Below are positions 17,946 through 27,161 of a stretch of 64,000 nt of DNA, piece by piece (position 1 is the stretch's first letter; each line of letters opens with the position of its first letter). The stretch spans positions 1-64,000 of the forward strand of contig NZ_QVFV01000010.1 in NCBI RefSeq assembly GCF_004212215.1. Direction: 5' to 3'. A program made the position numbers and the translations under genes. Under the pieces are notes generated by a model. That model was given only the letters and a program-made list of their open reading frames with translations, ran no database searches and was not told the origin of the DNA. The DNA is from Leptolyngbya iicbica LK (lineage in GTDB: Bacteria; Cyanobacteriota; Cyanobacteriia; Phormidesmidales; Phormidesmidaceae).

Positions 17946-19856
17946 ATGTATTCTCCACTCCCCTTTGGCACGGTACTTCAGTCGCGATATCAGATCGTTC
18001 AACTGCTTGGGCAGGGGGGCTTTGGGCGCACATATCTGGCACAAGACCAAGGTCGCTTCAACGAGCGTTGTGCCGTCAAAGAATTTTTGCCCCAGCAGGG
18101 AGAAGACCATTTCTCCAGCAAGTCGACCGAACTGTTCCAGCGGGAAGCCACTATTCTTTATCAGATCCAGCATCCCCAAATTCCTCAGTTCCGCGCCACC
18201 TTTGAGGTAGAAGGACGACTGTTTTTGGTGCAGGACTATGTCGAGGGACCGTCCTATCGGGAGTTGCTAAATCAGCGCCGACTGCAAAACGCAACCTTTT
18301 CGGAAGCCGAAGTCCGGCAGTTTCTTCAGCAAATGTTGCCCGTTCTCGCCCACATTCACGCCAAGGGCATCATTCACCGTGACATCAGTCCGGACAATAT
18401 TTTGCTGCGCAACCAAGACCGCCTACCAGTGCTCATCGACTTTGGCGTGGTGAAAGAAGTAGTCACCCGGGTGCAACTGTCGGGGCAGACCCATCACGCG
18501 ACCACCGTCGGCAAACCGGGTTACGCGCCGAGCGAACAGATGCAGTCGGGTCGAGCCTACCCCAGTAGCGATTTGTATGCCTTGGCGGTGACGGCGATCG
18601 TGCTGCTCAGCGGCCGCGAACCACAAGACATTTTTGATGATGTGAATTTGACCTGGTATTGGCATGATTATGCAGACGTGAGTCCGGGGCTGACTCAGGT
18701 ACTGGATAAGGCAACCAGCTACCGACCCGGCGATCGCTATCAAACCGTCAGTGAAATGGCTCAAGCCCTGGGCACAGTTGGCAATTTTGCGGCTGCACGC
18801 CCCCAACCACCGTTTACGCCAGCGGCGGCCCCAGCCTCACAAGTGCGGACAGTGGCCGTGGGGCGATCGCCGCAATCAACCACCATGGCTGGGCCAGAGT
18901 CACCTCAGACTTACCGCCCCTCAACGCCGGCAGTGCTCGAAGAAGATGAGGGCTCGATTTGGGAAAATCCCTTAGCGATTGGGGCCTTAGCGTTAGGTTT
19001 GGCCTTAGTCGCTGGCCTCGGCGGTTGGGGCCTCGTCACCACCCTCAACCGGGCTCCGAGCAATCAGCCGGATGTGCCAGAAATTGAAATTGATCCAGAC
19101 CGTCCCACTACGCCACCCACAACCCCGACCCCCGAGCCCGAGCCCGAACCGCCAACGGAGCCTGTAGAATACACGCAAAATTTAGACATTCGCGCGGGTG
19201 ACTCCACCACCGTTGAAGGCAGTCTGAAAGCAAACGAAACCGTCAACTATATTGTGGCGGGTCGTGAGGGCGAAACCCTACTCGCGCAACTCGAAGGCGA
19301 AGGCGTGCTGATGACCGTACTCGCGCCCAACGGCAATCCCCCTGATCGGCAAGCCCGCCGGGTCTTGGGATGGACCGGCACGCTGGAGTTTACGGGCAAT
19401 TACACCGTGCAATTAAGGCCGGTTGAGGGAGTCGAGCAGAGCGACTATCGCCTCAATGTCTCTCTTGAAGCCAATGACTCAGAAACGCCGACAGAACCCG
19501 AGGAGCCGGAAACCCCCACGGAACCCGAGGAACCGGAAACGCCCGATGAGCCAGAAATCATTTCTGAGCAGCGAGTGCGATTTCCCTCAGGACAAAACAC
19601 CACATTAGTCGCCAATAGTGCGGGGCCAGGCCGGATTCGCCGCTATGTGATCAGCCTGCGCGAGGGGGAAGTGTTGGAAATTCGGGTGGCGCGTTCGAGT
19701 GCCCCGACCACCTTTTCGGTGCAGTTGCCCACGGGTGATCCGTTAGTGTCGGGGGTCGAGCTGTGGGAAGATGCTGCCCCCGTCGGGGGAGATTACGCGG
19801 TCGATGTCACGGCCACCGGCGAATCTGAGTTTACTCTGCAGTTTGTCAAGAATTAG
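17946..19856 (+). CDS. Serine/threonine protein kinase with extracytoplasmic PPC-like domain
   Basis: A 636-residue Hanks-type kinase from the ATG at 17946 (MYSPLPFGTVLQSRYQIV). The kinase domain has the Gly-rich loop GQGGFG (22-27), ATP-binding Lys45 (AVKEF), catalytic HRDISPDN (Asp146) and DFG (165-167), so it should be active. Residues ~280-340 are a Pro/Ala linker, and ~342-366 a membrane segment. The rest is outside: a Pro/Glu-rich stretch followed by two beta-sandwich units resembling bacterial pre-peptidase C-terminal (PPC) domains, separated by PTEPEEPETPTEPEEPETP-type repeats. The outer part probably senses or binds a ligand. Its stop lies 2 nt before bioD. Substrates are unknown. 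Confidence 0.9.
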   Translation: MYSPLPFGTVLQSRYQIVQLLGQGGFGRTYLAQDQGRFNERCAVKEFLPQQGEDHFSSKSTELFQREATILYQIQHPQIPQFRATFEVEGRLFLVQDYVEGPSYRELLNQRRLQNATFSEAEVRQFLQQMLPVLAHIHAKGIIHRDISPDNILLRNQDRLPVLIDFGVVKEVVTRVQLSGQTHHATTVGKPGYAPSEQMQSGRAYPSSDLYALAVTAIVLLSGREPQDIFDDVNLTWYWHDYADVSPGLTQVLDKATSYRPGDRYQTVSEMAQALGTVGNFAAARPQPPFTPAAAPASQVRTVAVGRSPQSTTMAGPESPQTYRPSTPAVLEEDEGSIWENPLAIGALALGLALVAGLGGWGLVTTLNRAPSNQPDVPEIEIDPDRPTTPPTTPTPEPEPEPPTEPVEYTQNLDIRAGDSTTVEGSLKANETVNYIVAGREGETLLAQLEGEGVLMTVLAPNGNPPDRQARRVLGWTGTLEFTGNYTVQLRPVEGVEQSDYRLNVSLEANDSETPTEPEEPETPTEPEEPETPDEPEIISEQRVRFPSGQNTTLVANSAGPGRIRRYVISLREGEVLEIRVARSSAPTTFSVQLPTGDPLVSGVELWEDAAPVGGDYAVDVTATGESEFTLQFVKN

Positions 19857-19858
19857 CC

Positions 19859-20554
19859 ATGAGCACTCCTGTCAAAAATGGGTTGTTGATTACGGGGTCT
19901 GATACCGATGTCGGCAAGACCATCGTCACCACCGCGATCGCCGCTTATTGGCTCAAGCATTTTGGGGCCAACTCCCTGGGCTTGATGAAGCCCGTCCAAT
20001 CGGGCATTGGCGATTTTGAAACCTACACTCGCCTCTTTGATCTGCAACAATCAGCTGAATCACTGACGCCGCAGCGCTTTGCCGCCCCCCTTGCGCCCCC
20101 CCTCGCCGCCGCTCAAGAGGGCAAAAGCATTGACTTAACCGTAGTTTGGCAACATCTCAGTCAACTGTTGGCCGAGCGCCAGTTTGTTTTGGTAGAAGCG
20201 TTGGGCGGTTTGGGCTCTCCCGTGACAGATGAGTGGACGATCGCCGATCTCGCCGCCGCCTGGCACTTGCCGATTGTATTGGTGATTCCAGTGAAGCTAG
20301 GGGCGATCGCTCAAGCCGTCGCTAACACCGCCCTCGCCCGTCAATATCAGCTCTCCGTTCGGGGAATTATTCTGAACTGCACCGCCCCCCTCACAAAAGC
20401 AGAGCAACAAAACTGGGCTCCCATTGACCTAATCGAGCGCCTCACCCAACTGCCTGTCTTGGGAACCATGCCCTACCTGGCTCAGACGGACGATATTCCT
20501 GCTCTCGTACAGGCGGCCTCTGATTTGAAGCTAGAAGCCCTATTCCCGGGCTGA
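19859..20554 (+). CDS. bioD: Dethiobiotin synthetase
   Basis: A 231-residue ATP-dependent carboxylase-type enzyme that closes the ureido ring of dethiobiotin from 7,8-diaminopelargonate and CO2, the penultimate step in biotin synthesis. The P-loop ITGSDTDVGKT is at the N-terminus. KPVQSG follows at the usual distance, and VEALGGLGSPVTDE matches the VEGAGG-type region with an Ala change. The ATG lies 2 nt after the kinase stop, so translation is probably coupled. No other bio genes lie in the window. Confidence 0.9.
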   Translation: MSTPVKNGLLITGSDTDVGKTIVTTAIAAYWLKHFGANSLGLMKPVQSGIGDFETYTRLFDLQQSAESLTPQRFAAPLAPPLAAAQEGKSIDLTVVWQHLSQLLAERQFVLVEALGGLGSPVTDEWTIADLAAAWHLPIVLVIPVKLGAIAQAVANTALARQYQLSVRGIILNCTAPLTKAEQQNWAPIDLIERLTQLPVLGTMPYLAQTDDIPALVQAASDLKLEALFPG

Positions 20555-20582
20555 CATCGTTTCAGGGACACAAAGTCAACGG

Positions 20583-21512
20583 CTAACGATTAGCACCGCC
20601 CCAATCGCCCTGAATATTGAACAAGCCTGACAGACTCCCTAACCCTCGATATACATAAATTAGGGCTTGGGCCAGTCGGTGTCGCCCGAGCAATAAACCG
20701 GGTATCAGCAGGCATAATCCCAGCACAATATTCAAACACCCTTTAATCACTCTTTGGGTTTGAATAAACAGAGACGGAAAATATTTTTTCTCAGTCAAAC
20801 TGTGAGCACTATAGCCGTAATAATTCCGATCTACCAGCCATTTGATCCGCATACGATTTTCGGGAATAAATTCGTAAACGATCGCTTCACTACACCAGAC
20901 GATTTTGCCTCCCTCTGCGAAGAATCGGGTAAATAGATCAACATCTTCTGCTCCCTTAAAAGCCAATCGGTCATCAAAGGGATGCTCTAACCCTTGCAGC
21001 AGGTGACTTTTGGCCAGGGTATTGTTAGTAAACGCGACGCCCATGAGTTTACCAGTTTCATGCTGGGCGGGGTCAAAAAAGCCGCCTTTGACTATCCAGT
21101 CAGGAACTTCAGTAGCCTCAAATTTGGGCACGACCGGCCCGGTGACGATATCAGCCTGATATTCTTTTTGGCACAGTAGCAGTGTCTCTAACCAAAAGGG
21201 AGAAGGCACTTCATCATCATCAATAAAAACGAAGAACTCAGCATCGGGGGATGCCAGCAAGAGGGAGCGATTGCGGGCAAACGTTACTCCTTGTTGGGGC
21301 TCAACTCCGTAGACCAGCTCCCATTTAAAGGTGGGTTTTACCGACTCATAAACCGGTTTGGCTGAGCCCTCTCGGTCATTATCCGCAATCACTACTTCAA
21401 TCTTGGGGGCGTCAAGTTCACTAAATCGGAGATTGTCGATGCCTTCTAATAATCGAGCTAAGCCCTCAGGACGTTTATAAGTGGCGATGCAGATTGAAAT
21501 AAAGGTCGTCAT
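20583..21512 (-). CDS. GT2-family glycosyltransferase with C-terminal membrane segment
   Basis: A 309-residue family 2 glycosyltransferase. It begins ISICIATYKRPEGL, has the nucleotide-binding IEVVIADND, a Mg2+-binding DDDE (FVFIDDDEVPSPFW) and an acceptor-site GAEDVDLFTRF. Residues ~250-285 include a hydrophobic stretch (CLNIVLGLCLLIPGLLLG), so it is membrane-associated. It lies 29 nt downstream of the GH9 cellulase gene on the same strand. That linkage suggests a role in extracellular polysaccharide, but it is not a full cellulose synthase: there is no QxxRW motif and too few membrane spans. Confidence 0.85.
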   Translation of the reverse strand: MTTFISICIATYKRPEGLARLLEGIDNLRFSELDAPKIEVVIADNDREGSAKPVYESVKPTFKWELVYGVEPQQGVTFARNRSLLLASPDAEFFVFIDDDEVPSPFWLETLLLCQKEYQADIVTGPVVPKFEATEVPDWIVKGGFFDPAQHETGKLMGVAFTNNTLAKSHLLQGLEHPFDDRLAFKGAEDVDLFTRFFAEGGKIVWCSEAIVYEFIPENRMRIKWLVDRNYYGYSAHSLTEKKYFPSLFIQTQRVIKGCLNIVLGLCLLIPGLLLGRHRLAQALIYVYRGLGSLSGLFNIQGDWGGANR

Positions 21513-21541
21513 GACAAAATGTGAAAATCAATAGAGAAAAG

Positions 21542-23524
21542 CTAATTGACGATAGGCCGCTTCAAAACAGTTGAAGTTGAACTTTGGGAGGCTAGTGGCG
21601 ATCGCGACAGCCGTGATAACAGCCTGATATAAGGGGCTTGATACGTGATCGAAGGTTCCGTAATCTCCCACATATACAACTCCGAATCACTTCGATCTAA
21701 ATAGGCGCGCATAATTGGTCGCTCGGCAAGGCCCTCGGCAGGCCCCGTGTAGCGGTTATTCGGCCCCCCGGTAAGGTATCCGGGTGCGGGTCCACTGGGA
21801 GAGGTGAGGGCATTTTTATAGATCCCTCTCCCCAACCACTCATGAAACATTTCATTAGCCGAATACTCAGCACCAACGTCGTACATATTCGTGAGGTACA
21901 CCATGCCCAACGGATTGACGCCATGTAAATAGTGCAGATAGCCCAGGGCTTGATCGGTATACATGTCAGCCTGCTGGCGGGTCGCGGCGGCGGCGCTGAT
22001 CGCGTCATTGACATTGCCAAAGTTACTTTTCACCGCATTGCTGCCCCAGTGATACTGGCCATCTGGCATGTAAGCCCGATACGGATCTAAATCTAAGGTG
22101 CGCTCAAAGAAGGGCGATAGTTGGTCAAAAAAGAGCGCTGAGAAATCAGCTGACAGTTGAGCCGCAAAGTCAGTCGGCGTCTTAGGGAACTGGCTGTAGG
22201 CCACTAGACCATCGACCACTGACGAGGCATAGAGTACGCCCATGGCGTTGTCGAAGGGCCGAGTCTCGCGATAATGCTCGCGAACGTAAGTGTGAAACTG
22301 CGGATCGTCTCGCAACTGGGATAAGTAAACGGCGGCCAAAACTGCCCCACCCATTTGCACTGCGGGGTCGCGGTCGGCGTCGCCAGCTTTGATTTCTTGA
22401 GTATCACATTCTGTCTGGATCGGATTGCGGTTAAACCAATCCCAAGCCTGGAGCGATCGCGCCTCTAACGTCTCGGCCTCTGCCTGCAATGCAGGAAAGT
22501 CGCGAAACACTACCGCTGCGTGGGCAAAGGTGCTGGCCAGATCAATGGTGGAAGACGAACACTTGGGGCCATAAAATCGAGGGCGGCGATCGCGACCAGG
22601 AGTACGGGCGGCATCATATTCTAGGGCGCCTAACTTGATGAAAACCCCGCCGTCGTCATCTTGCATCCGTTGGAACCAATCGAGTTCGTATCGAACTTCA
22701 TCCAGTAAGTCAGGAATGCCATTGCCCGACTCTGGAATATTGAAATCATCCGTCCACAGGGCCGGATTTTGAGTGTAAGCACTCAGCAACAGATGCAGCG
22801 GTTGCGCCGCAAACGTGATGTATTTGTTGGTGTCGCCCGCATCAAACCAGCCGCCACGCATATCCCTTGCCAGCGCAGCATTCTCTTTATCATCTACAAA
22901 GCGAGCTTCAGGATCTTGGCCAGGTCCCAAAAAGGCGGCGCGATCAGTCCAGCGGGGATCAGCATGGGGTGGCGCTTTCTCAAACCCACTGCGCTGGTAG
23001 TAGTACATACGGGTGGCTGTTTTCAGCACATCTTGGTAAACATCGGGCGCGATCGCAAACTGGGCAGAGGTTTCTCCCGTCCGAGCGTTTTTGACCACAT
23101 ATTCGCCCGGTGTTTGCACCGTTGAAAAATCAAACCAAGCCGCGCGATCGCCAGATTGGTCATGAATTTTGCCCGCCTCCCAAAGTTCCGCTGCGGCAAC
23201 ATAAACCGGGACATCCGGCGCAGCAACATTCACCACTTGAAAAGTATCTGTCAGGTGCTGATACAGACTCGGCGCATCCTCTGCCGTAGCATTCGCCTGC
23301 TGAATCACCGCTACTTTGGTATCACTCGGGCGATAGCCAAATTGATCAACCAAAATATTGGGCGGCGGCGCTACAGCTGATGAGCGCAAAGCGGAGCAAC
23401 TCCCAAACGCAATTACTGTCATTGCGCTCAACATCGCTAGGCCAATCATCAGCCACCGCCGATAGCGTCCGCACCGACGGTAAAGCGATAGCCAATTAAA
23501 TTGAGGAGATGCAAATACCACCAT
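21542..23524 (-). CDS. Glycoside hydrolase family 9 cellulase-like lipoprotein
   Basis: A 660-residue secreted enzyme. The N-terminus has a basic stretch, a hydrophobic segment and a lipoprotein-like Cys43 (AFGSC, a non-ideal lipobox). Residues ~55-160 form the CelD-type Ig-like N-terminal domain (ILVDQFGYRPSDTKVAVI ... PGEYVV). The catalytic (alpha/alpha)6 barrel follows, with GGWFDAGDTNKY (Asp228 and Asp231, nucleophile-activating bases), GIPDLLDEVRYELDW, HGVNPLGMVYLTN, and near the C-terminus TEPSITYQAP, whose Glu623 fits the general acid. The family cleaves beta-1,4-glucan. GH9 enzymes occur in only some cyanobacteria. It is probably cotranscribed with the GT2 gene. Confidence 0.9.
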   Translation of the reverse strand: MVVFASPQFNWLSLYRRCGRYRRWLMIGLAMLSAMTVIAFGSCSALRSSAVAPPPNILVDQFGYRPSDTKVAVIQQANATAEDAPSLYQHLTDTFQVVNVAAPDVPVYVAAAELWEAGKIHDQSGDRAAWFDFSTVQTPGEYVVKNARTGETSAQFAIAPDVYQDVLKTATRMYYYQRSGFEKAPPHADPRWTDRAAFLGPGQDPEARFVDDKENAALARDMRGGWFDAGDTNKYITFAAQPLHLLLSAYTQNPALWTDDFNIPESGNGIPDLLDEVRYELDWFQRMQDDDGGVFIKLGALEYDAARTPGRDRRPRFYGPKCSSSTIDLASTFAHAAVVFRDFPALQAEAETLEARSLQAWDWFNRNPIQTECDTQEIKAGDADRDPAVQMGGAVLAAVYLSQLRDDPQFHTYVREHYRETRPFDNAMGVLYASSVVDGLVAYSQFPKTPTDFAAQLSADFSALFFDQLSPFFERTLDLDPYRAYMPDGQYHWGSNAVKSNFGNVNDAISAAAATRQQADMYTDQALGYLHYLHGVNPLGMVYLTNMYDVGAEYSANEMFHEWLGRGIYKNALTSPSGPAPGYLTGGPNNRYTGPAEGLAERPIMRAYLDRSDSELYMWEITEPSITYQAPYIRLLSRLSRSPLASQSSTSTVLKRPIVN

Positions 23525-24202
23525 TAATCTCAGTCAGCTCAATGTCTAAAAACATCTTGCGTCCACATAAAGGTTCAAGTTCTTCTTGAATGCTTAGCAA
23601 TCAGATGGAGCCTCACTTTTCAATCTGCATAGGTTAGAGCGTTTTAGGGCCAGCCTTACGATTGATGCTTGCAAACCGCCCCGTTCTCAATGCAGGTATT
23701 CATCAACTGCCTGAAATAGACTCCAGCATTGGGCCATCCAGAAATATTTTCAGACCCAGCTGAACTACACCGTTTCTCAAAAAGACCGAGAAATCAGCAC
23801 CGTATAAACCTGAATATCCAAAAAGCCAAATAACCTTACTGAGCTAAACCCGATTGAGCAAAGAAGTTGGCCTTAAATGCAGCCCCAAAGAGAACTCTCG
23901 TGATTAAACGCCTGAGCAAATAGAAATAATTGAGTAACTTCTATTTGCTCATAATCAATCAAATGGATAGGTGAAGTATAAGCCGAACTTTCTTAACGTT
24001 GTAAGTAGGCAAACTCATTAATTTCATGAAAAATACGGAGTTTAATTTAAATTTTTAATGAAGTTGTCCGGAGCAATCGCCAATATCACTGAAACAGCAG
24101 CCCGGATCATTGGCGCGATCGCTATCCCCAGCCAGGGCCAGACACCCTGATCAGCACCGACGCCATGCCATCGCTGATCTGTTCACTCGCCTTGCCATGG
24201 CA
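23525..24202. other. Gene-free region with a compound inverted repeat
   Basis: About 680 bp upstream of the cellulase gene and downstream of the ABC transporter gene. No ORF is supported. The one structural feature is the inverted repeat at 23901-23957. Composition is more AT-rich near 23940-24060. Confidence 0.5.
23901..23957. repeat. Nested inverted repeat
   Basis: A 13-bp perfect inverted repeat (23913-23925 and 23939-23951) is framed by an outer 6-bp repeat, TGATTA at 23901-23906 and TAATCA at 23952-23957. As RNA it gives a long hairpin with a one-sided 6-nt bulge. It lies ~375 bp upstream of the cellulase ATG. It may be an operator, an attenuator or a small mobile repeat. Confidence 0.6.
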
Positions 24203-26116
24203 CTAGCCTTCTAGCATTTGCAACTTGTACAAGCTGGCATATAAGCCATTGTGGGCCAATAGCGCCTCGTGGTTGCCTTGTTCGATCAATTCACCTTGCT
24301 TGAGCACCAAAATGCGATCAACATTACGGATGGTGGAAAGGCGGTGGGCAATGATAATGGCCGTGCGATCTTCCAGTAGCTTTTCGAGGGCATCTTGAAT
24401 CAGGGCTTCAGTACCGACATCCAGGTTGGCCGTGGCCTCGTCCAAAATGAGGATACCTGGATTGCGAATGGCGGCGCGAGCAAAGGCGAGCAGCTGTTTT
24501 TGCCCCCCCGAGAGATTGGTTCCTCGTTCGCGCAGTAGGGTGTCGTAGCCCTGGGGCAGCTGTTCAATGAACGGGGCGACGTTGGTTTTGAACGCGGCTT
24601 CTTTAACTGCCTCTAGGGAATAGTTTTCGCCGAGGGTGATGTTGCTTTTCACATCCCCGGCAAACAAAAAGCCATCTTGCAAAATGACGGCCATGCGGCG
24701 GCGCAGCTCGGCCTGAGGCAGATCGCGAATGTTGACACCATCCAACAAAATCTCGCCGTGGGTGACGTCATAGAGCCGACACAGCAGACGAATAATAGAG
24801 CTTTTGCCCGCTCCCGTCGGACCGACCAAGGCCACCTTTTCGCCGGGTTGAATGGTGAAATTCAGATTTTTGAGCACGTATTCATCCGGCTTGTAGCCAA
24901 ATTGCACGTGATCAAAGCAAATTTCCGAGGCTTTGACGCGCTCTGCTACCGTCCGATCGCCATTCTGCTCAGCGATCGCGGCAGCGAGCGGGGCATGAGC
25001 CGAGCCGTTCACGAGGGTGTTGACCGGCACTGGCTCAGGGCTCGTCTGCGAGAGTTGAGTATGTCCCGGGTCTTGAATCTCGACGGGGACGTTGAACAGG
25101 TCAGTAATGCGCTCAACAGCGGTGAATCCAGCCTGAATGGAGGTGAACTTGTCGGCAAATTGGCGCAATGGGTCAAATAGGCGCTGGGCAAACAAAATGA
25201 ACGACGCCAACACCCCGAAGGTCAGGGACTCTTGCATGACGAGGTAGCCGCCTAACCAGAGCACACCGGCGATCGCCACCAGGGCAATCCATTCCAGCGT
25301 GGAGGAAACGGCAGAGTCGTGAAAGATGGTTTTATCGATCGCCTGCACATATTGGGTATTCGTCGTCCGAAACGACTCCGCATTGAAGCGCTCGCGGCGA
25401 AACATCTGCACCACTTCGATACCCATGATGTTTTCTTGCAGGGTGGCGTTCAGTTCAGAAAGTTTTTCGCGGGCGCGATAGTTCGCTTTGCGGTACTGCT
25501 GCTGAAAGTAAATGATCAGCCAGGTGACGGGAATCAACATGCCAATCAACATCAGCGCGAGCTGCCATTGCAGCCAAAACATCGCGATCGCGATGACGCC
25601 GATGGAAAAAATGTCGCTAAAAATGCCCACTGCCCCGGTGGAAAATACGTCGCCCAGCGCATCCACATCGCTGGTGAGGCGGGTAATCAGTTTACCGACT
25701 GGGGTGCGATCGAAGAACCGCACGGCGAGGGACGTGACGTGGGTGAACAAATCATTGCGGATATTCGCGGTGATGCGTTGGCCCACTTTTTGCACGAGAA
25801 AGCTTTGCCAACCATCGAGGGTCAGCCGCACCGCGACCGTTACTAACAGCAGCGCCACCAGCAGATTGAGCCCCCCTTGCAGAGTGCGCTCTTGCAAAAA
25901 CCAGGCCACGGGCTCTTGCCGAATCAGAGAAATAGCCTGACCAATCAAAATCGGCTGGAGGGCGTTGGCAAGGGAAAGCGGCACCAGCAACACAAACGGC
26001 AGCCACAAATAGCGACGCTGAGCGCGAATGTACGGCCACAAGCGCAAAAACAACCGCCAATCGCTATTGGGGGCTGCGGCAGTAGTGGAAGGAGGCGTAT
26101 CAGTGGCTGTGGTCAT
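24203..26116 (-). CDS. ABC exporter, fused permease and ATPase (MdlB/MsbA type)
   Basis: A 637-residue half-transporter. Residues ~40-330 hold six membrane helices (ABC type-1 exporter fold). The ATPase domain follows, with Walker A GPTGAGKSS, Q-loop ILQDGFLF, signature LSGGQKQLL, Walker B ILILDEATA and H-loop AHRLSTIR. A Pro/Ala-rich insert of about 40 residues lies between the two domains (around PEPVPVNTLVNGSAHAP). It should homodimerise, or pair with a second half-transporter encoded elsewhere, to export a lipid or drug-like substrate. It stands alone. Substrate is not predictable. Confidence 0.93.
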   Translation of the reverse strand: MTTATDTPPSTTAAAPNSDWRLFLRLWPYIRAQRRYLWLPFVLLVPLSLANALQPILIGQAISLIRQEPVAWFLQERTLQGGLNLLVALLLVTVAVRLTLDGWQSFLVQKVGQRITANIRNDLFTHVTSLAVRFFDRTPVGKLITRLTSDVDALGDVFSTGAVGIFSDIFSIGVIAIAMFWLQWQLALMLIGMLIPVTWLIIYFQQQYRKANYRAREKLSELNATLQENIMGIEVVQMFRRERFNAESFRTTNTQYVQAIDKTIFHDSAVSSTLEWIALVAIAGVLWLGGYLVMQESLTFGVLASFILFAQRLFDPLRQFADKFTSIQAGFTAVERITDLFNVPVEIQDPGHTQLSQTSPEPVPVNTLVNGSAHAPLAAAIAEQNGDRTVAERVKASEICFDHVQFGYKPDEYVLKNLNFTIQPGEKVALVGPTGAGKSSIIRLLCRLYDVTHGEILLDGVNIRDLPQAELRRRMAVILQDGFLFAGDVKSNITLGENYSLEAVKEAAFKTNVAPFIEQLPQGYDTLLRERGTNLSGGQKQLLAFARAAIRNPGILILDEATANLDVGTEALIQDALEKLLEDRTAIIIAHRLSTIRNVDRILVLKQGELIEQGNHEALLAHNGLYASLYKLQMLEG

Positions 26117-26300
26117 AACACGAGAAAATGCGATCGCCGATCAAAGGACAAAGCCGCCACCCCCCAGCCAGCGAATCCGTTAGGGATGACACTCTTCACA
26201 CTGTATCTTAGGTAACGAAAACCATGGGCGATCGCTAAGGCTGGGCGGCCCTGGAGCGGTTTCATGTGCGCCAAAAGCAATTCTGCTTCGGCGATAGTTC

Positions 26301-26338
26301 GTCGGGGCTGTCAGGGCTGGGCAGTGCCAAGCCCCGAC
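26301..26338. repeat. REP-like palindromic sequence
   Basis: A 9-bp inverted repeat GTCGGGGCT (26301-26309) / AGCCCCGAC (26330-26338) enclosing a G/C-rich, partly self-complementary core. It lies in the 290-bp gap between hisG and the ABC transporter gene, where no gene is seen. The sequence style matches dispersed repeats in large cyanobacterial genomes. Confidence 0.55.
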
Positions 26339-26406
26339 TACAGAAACCTCAAACCGCCCGATCCGAGTTTTCTCTGCCGACGATGAAACCACCCTGCCGG
26401 GCGACC

Positions 26407-27051
26407 CTAAATCGTCACCAAAGCAGGCGATCGCAATTGCTGAATCAGATCGCTCAAACCATCCGAGTTGACCCGATAGCTGATGGGGTGAGCGATCAGT
26501 CGCGCCGTGCTTTCATACAGTACTTCCAGTTCCATCAAATTATTTTCCTGGAGGGTGCGCCCGGTCGAGACCAAATCCACAATGGCTTCAGACATCCCCG
26601 TGATCGGGCCGAGCTCTACCGAACCGTACAGCGGCACAATATCCACCGGCAGATCAATACTGTTGAAATAGTCGCGGGCGCATTTCACAAATTTAGACGC
26701 GACGCGGCAGTGGGCCGGCAGATCCAGCGCTGACCGATAGGGACTGCTCGCTTTCACCGCGACCGACATGCGGCAGTGCCCAAACCCTAAATCAGCCAGT
26801 TGCGCCACGTCAGCCTGCTTTTCGCGCAGCACGTCATAGCCGACAATGCCGAGCTGAGCTTGTCCGTACTCTACGTACACGGGCACATCCTGCGCACGCA
26901 CGAGCAGCCCTTGCGCCTTGCCGTTGGGGGTCGTGATTTGCAACTGGCGATTGGACTTGTCGAGAAAGGCACTAAAGTCCAGACCGATCGCTTGAAACCG
27001 GGCAATACTTTCTTGGAGCAGGGCACCTTTGGGCAGGGCGATCGTTAACAT
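26407..27051 (-). CDS. hisG: ATP phosphoribosyltransferase, short form
   Basis: A 214-residue HisG catalysing the first step of histidine synthesis, condensation of ATP with PRPP. The N-terminus [15 protein letters not shown], the [20 protein letters not shown] region and the PRPP-loop region [16 protein letters not shown] are typical. It lacks the C-terminal regulatory domain, so it is the short type that needs HisZ as regulatory partner; hisZ is not in the window. The frame opens 57 codons earlier, at 27222, but that extension overlaps the upstream gene and is unlike the family, so the ATG at 27051 is used. Confidence 0.95.
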   Translation of the reverse strand: MLTIALPKGALLQESIARFQAIGLDFSAFLDKSNRQLQITTPNGKAQGLLVRAQDVPVYVEYGQAQLGIVGYDVLREKQADVAQLADLGFGHCRMSVAVKASSPYRSALDLPAHCRVASKFVKCARDYFNSIDLPVDIVPLYGSVELGPITGMSEAIVDLVSTGRTLQENNLMELEVLYESTARLIAHPISYRVNSDGLSDLIQQLRSPALVTI

Positions 27052-27161
27052 GATGTTGCGTGTGAATGTCGGCCCTGATCTTATCAGTGAATGATTATGA
27101 ATGCGGTCTTGGCGCGTGAGTCGTGTCGCGATCGCCCTCACCTGTTCGCCATGCCGCCGGG

